In this document: positions 1-5,943 of the stretch, piece after piece | Position numbering within the stretch: position 1 is the first letter of the stretch | Layout of the letters: each line of letters begins with the position of its first letter | NCBI RefSeq assembly: GCF_036860675.1 | Contig: NZ_JAYKGK010000015.1 | Span: forward strand, 1-45,542 | Source of the DNA: Rosettibacter primus | Lineage (GTDB): Bacteria; Bacteroidota; Ignavibacteria; Ignavibacteriales; Melioribacteraceae | Reading direction: 5' to 3' | DNA length: 45,542 bases | The notes under the pieces: model-generated | The model's database searches: none | The model's input: only the letters and a program-made list of their open reading frames with translations | What the model was told of the DNA's origin: nothing | Program-made: the position numbers and the translations under genes

Positions 1-45
1 GAAAATATTCAGAAACAAAAAAGATGATATTGCTTAGATAAGAGC

Positions 46-107
46 GCCATATAACACGCAACTCAAAGCGACTGCTTTAAAGTTGCGGCATTATGCAAGT
101 TATTGGC
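46..107. other. attC-like bipartite hairpin in intergenic DNA
   Basis: Two nested inverted repeats are visible. The inner arms at 58-69 and 74-86 (GCAACTCAAAGC / GCTTTAAAGTTGC) pair almost perfectly around a GACT loop. The outer arms at 46-55 and 99-107 (GCCATATAAC / GTTATTGGC) pair with one bulge. This layout, about 62 bases with outer AAC/GTT boxes, is reminiscent of an integron attC recombination site, but the boxes do not fit the RYYYAAC/GTTRRRY consensus exactly and no integrase gene is present. It could equally be a terminator or a repeat-element hairpin. The rest of 1-320 has no convincing gene. Confidence 0.3.
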
Positions 108-320
108 ATTCGTTGAAAAAGGTAATTGCTCTTTAAGTTTTGTGAACAAAATAAATTTATAAATAATTATTGGCGTTGGTTTTTCAGTGTTGCATTTTTG
201 TTATGGGCAGCGCTTTAATTGCAGCGCCGTTATTCTTACACAGAAAAATATGATGTTAAAAACATAGATATTCTTTGTGTGGATTACAAAATGATACTCG
301 GTAAATAACTTGAGGACACT

Positions 321-1192
321 ATGAAAAACTTATTAATTATTATCAGCATATTAATAGTAACCATAATAAATGCACAAGAAAAACCAGACCCAGCAAGTTT
401 CTTCCCTTCTGCTGTTGGAAATGTTTGGGAGTATAGCACCGACCATGGATTTGTACGACAAATGATTTATAGCGACTCACTAGGAAATGATGGAAGTAAA
501 TTTTTATTTACTGATTATCAAACAAATCCACTGTTCAAAATAGATACTTTCAGCATTGTATACTACCTTCCATTTTCTCTTAACTGGAAACTCTATAAGC
601 TGGAAGCAGATTCGGGTACAACGTGTGGAGAGTAAGAACAGACCCGCCGGGAACATTTGCTAGAGTAGATAAAATTTATTCCGCTAATATTTTTGGGCAA
701 GAACGATATGTAAAAGAAATTGGATTTTATAGACCGCCCTACCCGTTTACAGATACTACAATAACGGAAGAAACTGTTTACGAACGTTATGTGTTGCTTG
801 TAAGCGGCATAGGTGAATATTATGAATACAATTATGAAAGCGGTCCTGTAAGAATTTTACAAGGATGCATTATTGACGGTATTACTTACGGAACAGTTGA
901 TGTTGAAGAAGAAACAGAGACGCTCCCTTCAGAACTAATACTTTATCAAAATTATCCTAATCCTTTTAATCCAATTACAAAAATTAGTTTTACAATTCCA
1001 AGTAGTGGCCATGTCTCTTTGAAAGTATATGATATACTTGGTCGAGAAGTTGCTTTGTTGGCAAATGGAGTATTTGCAGCTGGCAGATATGAGTTGGATT
1101 TTAATGCAAGTAATCTTCCTAGTGGAACTTATATTTATAGATTTACAGCAGATAAACAGCAAATTATAAAGAAGTTGCAATTAGTCAAATAG
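321..1192 (+). pseudogene. Frameshifted exported protein with T9SS type A sorting domain
   Basis: Two overlapping reading frames make one protein. The first (321-635) starts with ATG behind a GAGGA ribosome binding site and encodes a signal peptide ending near INAQ. The second (from about 623 to 1192) continues the same protein and ends with a classic C-terminal sorting domain: YQNYPNPFNP motif, a GREV turn, an LPSGTYIYRF segment and a lysine-rich end. The break is at about 621-630, where GTGT appears as a doubled dinucleotide; removing one GT restores a continuous frame reading SGTTWRV. About 290 residues would result. T9SS cargo of this kind is exported by Sec and then moved across the outer membrane. 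The body is not recognised. The shift could be a real mutation or a consensus error. Confidence 0.75.
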
Positions 1193-1238
1193 TTATCATT
1201 TCATGAAGGCAGATTATTATAGTTCTGCTTTCCCTTTT

Positions 1239-1376
1239 TTAAGGCGTAAATATAACATGCGGGTCAACATTGACAGCATTTTCATCACGGTATTTTTCAA
1301 GTTTGTTGCGAAAGGTTAGCATAGATTGTAAAATTGTTTTAATAAAATAAATTGTAAAAGTTATATTATCACTCTT
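1239..1376 (-). pseudogene. Possible C-terminal remnant of an unknown gene
   Basis: The minus strand is open for 45 codons ending in TAA at 1239. The last 27 codons, from an ATG at 1320-1322, read like real protein (FRNKLEKYRDENAVNVDP then HVIFTP) with balanced charged residues. No upstream portion or start with a ribosome binding site is seen, so it would be a fragment. It is not recognised as any family. Chance is possible because the stretch is short. Confidence 0.25.
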
Positions 1377-1425
1377 CTATTATTTTTGTGAAAAAACAAT
1401 TGAGTTAATTGACTAAACAGTTATT

Positions 1426-1813
1426 ATGGAATTAGACAAAGAAATATTAGCTGAACAATTGGATGATAAAAATAGTAATGCTTCAACAGAAAAATTAAAC
1501 TGTATAGATGAACATTTTAATCATATAATTATATTAAGAGGGGAACAGTAACTTTATAATCGCCATATATGAATTCTCGTGATTTTAGAACTGAAGATAT
1601 GCTTAAAAGAACCGATACAAATTATCAGCAAGTAATTGTAACTTTTGATTTATCGAGTAATGTCCCGTAACAATGTGGAATGATTAAATAAGATTTGTAG
1701 AATGAGAGAATTTGGAAATAACTTTTGATGATATATAAAACAATATAATAGCTGTATCAGTATTTCAAGATGAAATTTCATAAATAAAAAATTTCCTAAA
1801 AGTTCAAAAATGA
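1426..1813 (+). pseudogene. Multiply disrupted unknown gene upstream of a membrane protein
   Basis: Protein-like segments occur in succession in three frames. An ATG at 1426 opens 41 codons (MELDKEILAEQLDDKN...). A second frame, starting just before and including the ATG at 1569, reads SPYMNSRDFRTEDMLKR to 1670. A third frame from 1715 reads EITFDDI, stop, NNIIAVSVFQDEIS, stop, IKNFLKVQK and ends with TGA at 1811-1813. That TGA overlaps the ATG of the next gene as ATGA, the usual coupling inside an operon. This suggests that a once intact gene was translationally coupled to the 184-residue protein and has since collected frameshifts and stops. The family is not recognised. Together with the remnant at 1239-1376 this accounts for most of the gene-free stretch 1193-1809. 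Confidence 0.4.
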
Positions 1814-2364
1814 AAATTGATTTAGTTAAAGAAAGGGAAACATTTTATTTCCGGATTTTCATTTTAATTACGCTTATCCTTAGTTTTTTACTATGGCTTG
1901 CAGAAAATAAAATGCTCTTTATTATTATTCCGCTCATACAGCTTATTCCATTATTAATATCACCTAATTTCTTATATAAAAAAATAGGAACAGTTGAATT
2001 AAATGAAAATGAAATTATTATTCTTCCGAATAATTCAGAAGTACTAAAAATTAAAATTGACCAGAAAATTAGAATGAAATTATTTTTATACGAAGCAAGT
2101 AGTCAAGTTTATAAAGGAATATTCTCTAAAGGATTTTTAATTAGAATACAAATGGAAACAGAAGATAATTTTTTGGGTGAGTATAAAATTCTAATTAAGA
2201 AAAAACAGATTGAAGAATTTAAAAATGTCCTTGAAGGTTTTTATGAAAAAGGGATTAATATTAAAGAGCGAGATTCATTCGGTGCAAAATATTTTTTGTT
2301 GGAAGGTAATTTATCATATAGCAAAATTCAGGAAATAAAGTCAAGATATAATATTGTTTGGTAG
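1810..2364 (+). CDS. Small membrane protein of unknown function, PH-like tail
   Basis: The 184-residue protein has two hydrophobic helices near the N terminus (about residues 15-32 and 35-53) separated by a short polar turn, followed by a soluble domain of about 130 residues with alternating strands and two short helices (KKKQIEEFKNVLEGF and YSKIQEIKSRY). This resembles bacterial PH-like membrane proteins in shape only; no motif proves it. No clear ribosome binding site precedes the ATG. Instead the start overlaps the stop of a decayed upstream frame (ATGA), so it may once have been the second gene of an operon. Whether it is still expressed is unclear. Confidence 0.55.
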   Translation: MKIDLVKERETFYFRIFILITLILSFLLWLAENKMLFIIIPLIQLIPLLISPNFLYKKIGTVELNENEIIILPNNSEVLKIKIDQKIRMKLFLYEASSQVYKGIFSKGFLIRIQMETEDNFLGEYKILIKKKQIEEFKNVLEGFYEKGINIKERDSFGAKYFLLEGNLSYSKIQEIKSRYNIVW

Positions 2365-2384
2365 AAGTAACTAGTTTCACAATT

Positions 2385-2660
2385 ATGACTGATTATATTT
2401 TTCAAAATAAAGTTATGATGATAGTATCACTGACGATAAATGATTTGATAAAAATTTACTATGTAATTTTTAATTCAAAGTCGATAAATAGGACAAAATT
2501 GGATTGACTTAAATCTGAAATTTATTTAGAAATATTATTTATATATCCAAGCAAAGAAATAATAAAAAATACTTTCGTAAATAAATATCTTACCGTATGT
2601 CACTCTCACCCGGATTGTATCGGTGTAAAGATCAGAATAGTTCTACTCACTAATCAATGA
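2385..2660 (+). pseudogene. Weak coding remnant with one in-frame TGA
   Basis: From an ATG at 2385 the plus strand is open for 91 sense codons to a TGA at 2658, interrupted only by one TGA at 2505-2507. Segments such as YLTVCHSHPDCIGVKIRIVL are protein-like, but there is no ribosome binding site, and the AT-rich composition makes chance openness plausible. It begins 20 bases after the 184-residue membrane protein. It is listed because it occupies most of the otherwise empty 2365-2809. Nothing else is seen there. Confidence 0.2.
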
Positions 2661-2809
2661 ATTCCTATTTGTACATAGGTGACAGATTGAATTATTTTAG
2701 AAATCTCAAAAATAAGTTTCTCAAATCCACTCAAATCAAAAAATATATTTTGATTTTTAACTGATATTAATCGAACAATTTTTTTCAATCCCTAAAATAT
2801 TCTCTTTTC

Positions 2810-3661
2810 TTATAAATTAAATTTCAAACCAACCACTAACGATTGTTCTAATTGACGCTTATTACCTAATTCTTTATCATAAACTATGCGATTGCTATAT
2901 TCAAAACTAATTAATCCAATATTTAAGCTGCCTAGCAAGAGTGAGCTAAATCTTGAATTACTTGTACTTTTAATAAAATCTTTTTTAGCAAGGAATAAAG
3001 AGTTGAATAAAAAATTAAAACTAATGTTCTCACTTATACTTTTGGAAAAATTCAAATTAAAAACCGCAGCAGGTCCATCTGCAAATTCTGCATTATTGTT
3101 TGGAGTTGTTTCACTCGTTAATTGAAAATGTTTTTTAATAATAGCTTGAAATGAATAACCTATTCCATAAGTAATATTGAATTGTTGTGTTTCAGTTTGC
3201 TTAATCAATTTGGACTTTTCACCTAAGAATAATGTATTTGTAATAAACATTGGGTCAGCAAAATTTGTCTCTTGATCATTAAGGTAACCTTTTCGCAATT
3301 GTGTTTCAGCTTTTGCTTGCCAAAATAATCTCATACTCGGGTTTTCAATAATTTTCAATGACGGTATTAATGTGAGTATAAAATTATCTTGGGATTTTTG
3401 TGGAGGAAAATATTTTCTAACAATTTGTCCATAATGAATATAAAGTTCAGAATCAAAATTAAAATTACTTCCTTCATAATTTGCATTAGCTAAAATGGTC
3501 AGCAATAATTCAAGATGTGAATCATCACCTTCACTTGTATTGAATGATGTAAAAGTTGCACCAAAATTTGTTTTAGCTCCAATGTCGAAATTGGTTTCTT
3601 GAGAAAATACAATTGAATTTGAGATTAAAATAAATAATAAAACGGTAATTAACTTTTTCAT
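2810..3661 (-). CDS. Exported DUF3078-like outer-membrane beta-barrel protein
   Basis: The 283-residue protein has a clear signal peptide ending at FSQE (about residue 21). The rest consists of amphipathic strands with aromatic residues at regular spacing, ending in GLKFNL, as expected of an outer-membrane barrel. The layout (short N-terminal strand, N-rich turns, a final strand with a terminal hydrophobic residue) resembles the DUF3078 family of Bacteroidota barrels. That family is of unknown function, so no substrate is proposed. It is preceded by a hairpin that ends the upstream gene, so it probably has its own promoter in 3662-3706. Confidence 0.65.
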   Translation of the reverse strand: MKKLITVLLFILISNSIVFSQETNFDIGAKTNFGATFTSFNTSEGDDSHLELLLTILANANYEGSNFNFDSELYIHYGQIVRKYFPPQKSQDNFILTLIPSLKIIENPSMRLFWQAKAETQLRKGYLNDQETNFADPMFITNTLFLGEKSKLIKQTETQQFNITYGIGYSFQAIIKKHFQLTSETTPNNNAEFADGPAAVFNLNFSKSISENISFNFLFNSLFLAKKDFIKSTSNSRFSSLLLGSLNIGLISFEYSNRIVYDKELGNKRQLEQSLVVGLKFNL

Positions 3662-3706
3662 AAAAATAACCTTTTAATAATTTGCTGTTAAATAAAATTT
3701 GTTGTA

Positions 3707-3731
3707 GGGCAAAAGAATATTACTTTTGCCC
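3707..3731 (-). terminator. Hairpin terminator after the 169-residue secreted protein gene
   Basis: A perfect nine-base inverted repeat (GGGCAAAAG / CTTTTGCCC) with a seven-base AT loop lies 14 bases beyond the stop codon at 3746. In the minus-strand direction it is followed by an AT-rich, T-containing stretch. It separates the gene at 3746-4255 from the barrel gene at 2810-3661. Confidence 0.55.
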
Positions 3732-3745
3732 GTTGTCAAACTATG

Positions 3746-4255
3746 TCAAGTTTGAGCTTTAGAACTCACAGCAAAAGTACCTTTATTAGTAGTACCACTA
3801 GATTTTTCAATTGGTTTTTGGTATGTAACAACAAAAACGAACTTAGGTCCATCGGATTTTTTAATTGTAACTTTCACTTTATTTGTTAAGCTTGGATATT
3901 TATCTGGGTCCTTAGGTTTGATAGTAAACTGTAAGTTTATTTCATTTGGTATAAAAATTTTATTTGAGCCTTTTCTTTCAATCTTTTCGAAAGCTAGTTC
4001 GATTTCCTCTATAAGAACTGTAAATTCTCCATTTTTATCCGTAACGCATTTTTTAATGATAATTGGTCCAGGTTGCTGCTCCACAGTAATCTCGGCACCC
4101 GGAACGGGTTCGCTTGCAACGGCAGATTTTGTAGTTGGGTTGATAAATGCATCAAGAGCTTTTTTGGATTCTTTTGTTTCTTGCGAAAAAGCTTCGCTTT
4201 TCAGAAGAACGTAGCCAACTAATAAAACCAGAAAGAAAATTGGTTTTGTTTTCAT
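3746..4255 (-). CDS. Exported protein with carboxypeptidase-regulatory-like fold
   Basis: The 169-residue protein has an N-terminal signal peptide (hydrophobic core FFLVLLVGYVLL, cleavage near AFSQ). The mature part contains PVPGAEITVEQQPGP followed by TDKNGEFTV, the pattern of a CarboxypepD_reg-like or transthyretin-like beta-sandwich that tends to sit at the cell surface. The C terminus is a low-complexity tail rich in S, T and K. No catalytic residues are visible. The ATG is preceded by a run of six G (4260-4265 region). The gene is flanked by hairpins on both sides and appears to be transcribed alone. Confidence 0.6.
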   Translation of the reverse strand: MKTKPIFFLVLLVGYVLLKSEAFSQETKESKKALDAFINPTTKSAVASEPVPGAEITVEQQPGPIIIKKCVTDKNGEFTVLIEEIELAFEKIERKGSNKIFIPNEINLQFTIKPKDPDKYPSLTNKVKVTIKKSDGPKFVFVVTYQKPIEKSSGTTNKGTFAVSSKAQT

Positions 4256-4297
4256 AGAGCCCCCCAGTTAATTAGTTTAAGATAGTTAATTAAAAAT

Positions 4298-4310
4298 GGG
4301 CAACTTGCCC
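4298..4310 (-). terminator. Short GGGCAA/TTGCCC inverted repeat
   Basis: A compact inverted repeat lies upstream of the 169-residue gene. Read on the minus strand it is followed by ATTTTT, so it could end transcription coming from the decayed gene at 4388-4690. It could also be an operator, because it lies about 45 bases before the start codon at 4255. The loop is very tight, which lowers the confidence. Confidence 0.25.
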
Positions 4311-4387
4311 CATATATTTATCTCTTGTTTTAGATGTGTTTCCTATTTGAATCTTTTGTAATCAAGTAGATTTAGTATTAGGTTTTT

Positions 4388-4690
4388 TATTGATATACTA
4401 ATTTATTTTCGTAAATGCTTTTCCCTCTTAAATAAGAAAGAACAAACTCATAATAAAGTTGCTTTTCTAATTTAATTGTGAAATTTGTTTTTAATATTTT
4501 CTTATTCAATCCCTTTGGTATTTCAACTTTTGCATTTGCAGTAGAAAATAAATTGGAAGTATCTCAAAGTGAAATTACAAATGCATTTGTTATGCTATTA
4601 ACTGCTTTTCCTTTTAATTCAATTATAAGTTTTTCATTAAAAATTAAAGTTGAATTTTGTGCAAAGAAAAAATTACTTAATGAATCATAA
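4388..4690 (-). pseudogene. Decayed exported protein with an in-frame stop
   Basis: On the minus strand, 101 codons are protein-like and end in TAA at 4388. They begin with a segment like the end of a signal peptide (NFFFAQN), continue with NEKLIIELKGKAVNSITNAF, meet an in-frame TGA at about 4558-4560, and resume with NAKVEIPKGLNKKILKTNF and KLEKQLYYEFVLSYLRGKS. The codon pattern on both sides of the stop is coding-like and stays in one frame. No intact start is found; an out-of-frame ATG at about 4752 suggests a further frameshift in the signal peptide region. The family is not recognised; it looks like an all-beta extracellular domain. The plus-strand open frame at 4478-4690 is its shadow. 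Confidence 0.4.
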
Positions 4691-4924
4691 ATAAAAATTG
4701 TTTAAAAAAATGCTTTCTTTAATACATTTATTTATCCTGATATTATTCATGTTAAATTTAATTATGAATAAAAAAAATGGCAACTGTTTGTTATCAAACA
4801 AAAGAAGATGAGTAAAAAATTCAATAACTGTAAGATTTCTAAATTGAGAAAAGACTTTCTAAAAAGAAAGTTTTATATATTTTCCCCTTGGGAACAAGAA
4901 TCTAAATCAATTAAAATAAAATGG

Positions 4925-4944
4925 GTTCCCACTTTCATGGGAAC
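4925..4944. repeat. GTTCCCA/TGGGAAC palindromic intergenic repeat
   Basis: A perfect seven-base inverted repeat with a six-base loop is followed by GACAAA. Units of the form 'TTCCCACTTTCGTGGGAATGACA' style are a familiar dispersed intergenic repeat in many bacteria, and this copy matches that shape. Another TGGGAAC half lies nearby at about 4888-4895. A 62-codon open frame running across it (4808-4996) is judged spurious. Confidence 0.45.
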
Positions 4945-5290
4945 GACAAATCAATATTTTTCACTTTGCTATACAATCTTCTTAAAATTTTTATGAGGAA
5001 ATCCTTTGGAAAAATTATTCTATGTTATAATGAACTGTCTGAACAATAGACATCTATTTTGATAGCTTTTTGCACTGTACAAAATCTCGTAATGTGATGT
5101 TGATATAAATAAAATCATCATTGTAAAAAGAGCTCATCTTGTTAATAATCAATCAATTCGAGTTTGATAGATATTGGTAGTTATGCAAACGGTATAGTTG
5201 TTATGTGGCACCGCTTATCTACGATGAGGTTATAATTGATTTTTAAATAAAAGATATTTTATAATTCGGTGTATTAGTGTGAAAAAATAT

Positions 5291-5400
5291 TTCTCGCTGA
5301 TTTCGCAGATTTGCGTTGATTGTTTATCTGCATTTAGTTCTGTGTAATTTTTATTACACGGAGTTCCACTGAGAATTTTTCACAGAGAGCCACGGAGTGT
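5291..5400. repeat. Dispersed GC-richer intergenic repeat (CGCTGATTTCGCAGATT / CACGGAG type)
   Basis: This block stands out from the AT-rich background. It contains CGCTGATTTCGCAGATTTGC, then a segment with two CACGGAG copies around CACTGAGAA and CACAGAGAG. Such 'CGCAGATTTGCGCTGATT' and 'CACAGAGAACCACGGAG' blocks are commonly seen as dispersed non-coding repeats in environmental bacterial genomes. No coding frame crosses it convincingly. The remainder of 4691-5515 shows no gene. Confidence 0.4.
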
Positions 5401-5515
5401 TATACAATTATTAATTTCGAAGTGATAAAATTGTTGTGAATTATTTTTACTATTTGTACATATAAACGAAGTTATAATGTAATAAGAGATAAAATTTTTT
5501 CTCAAATTTAGATTT

Positions 5516-5923
5516 TTATTTTTCTATCAAATGCATTTTTAATTTGTCATTCAATTCCTTTGGCAGTTCACTTTTCTTGAAATTACTTTTTGTTACACAA
5601 ACATGAACTGTTTTTGCAGTTGCTGCTAAGCCATTATTTTGGTTATAAATTTTGTAGCTTAATTCAAAAGATGATTTTTTCATTTTGCTAACTTGTATTT
5701 CAATAGTTAGTTCATCGCCAATTTTAATGGGAGAGATATAATCCGCTTCTGCATGTAAAATTGGAAGAACATATTCTTCATCAAAGAAATAATTTCTTTT
5801 CATGCTCATACTTTTCATAAAATCTTCGTAGGCAGAGTGCAGATACTTGAATAAATTTCCATAGAAAATAATTCCAGCAGGGTCAGCATCAAAAAAATAT
5901 GTTTTTATTTTTACTGTAAACAT
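5516..5923 (-). CDS. Acyl-CoA thioesterase, YbgC/4HBT hotdog family
   Basis: The 135-residue protein is a single hotdog domain. The family motif is near the N terminus: DADPAGIIFYGNLFKYLHSAYEDF (residues about 13-36), with the catalytic Asp of the D-x-D-x-x-G-x-x-F/Y-x-x-Y/F pattern. Members hydrolyse acyl-CoA or acyl-carrier thioesters in the cytoplasm. It begins 20 bases after the stop of the TPR/barrel gene and may be its last operon partner, which places it beside an acyl-activating and acyl-transfer gene set. A housekeeping role (a YbgC-like short-chain or 4-hydroxybenzoyl-CoA thioesterase) is equally possible. Confidence 0.85.
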   Translation of the reverse strand: MFTVKIKTYFFDADPAGIIFYGNLFKYLHSAYEDFMKSMSMKRNYFFDEEYVLPILHAEADYISPIKIGDELTIEIQVSKMKKSSFELSYKIYNQNNGLAATAKTVHVCVTKSNFKKSELPKELNDKLKMHLIEK

Positions 5924-5943
5924 TTTTGAACTCGCTTAATTGA

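Noticed and set aside
198..227. GCAGCGC pair as a hairpin terminator
   Set aside because: The two copies (208-214, 221-227) are direct, not inverted, repeats.
4478..4690. 70-codon plus-strand open frame
   Set aside because: It mirrors the better coding signal on the minus strand, which is the decayed gene listed.
2385..4690. Recoding of TGA (selenocysteine or altered code) in the interrupted frames
   Set aside because: The intact genes use TGA as a normal stop, other remnants have TAA stops or frameshifts, and no SECIS-like element is seen; decay is simpler.
4808..4996. 62-codon plus-strand open frame
   Set aside because: It runs through a palindromic intergenic repeat (KWVPTFMGTT is the repeat translated), and it has no ribosome binding site or family likeness.
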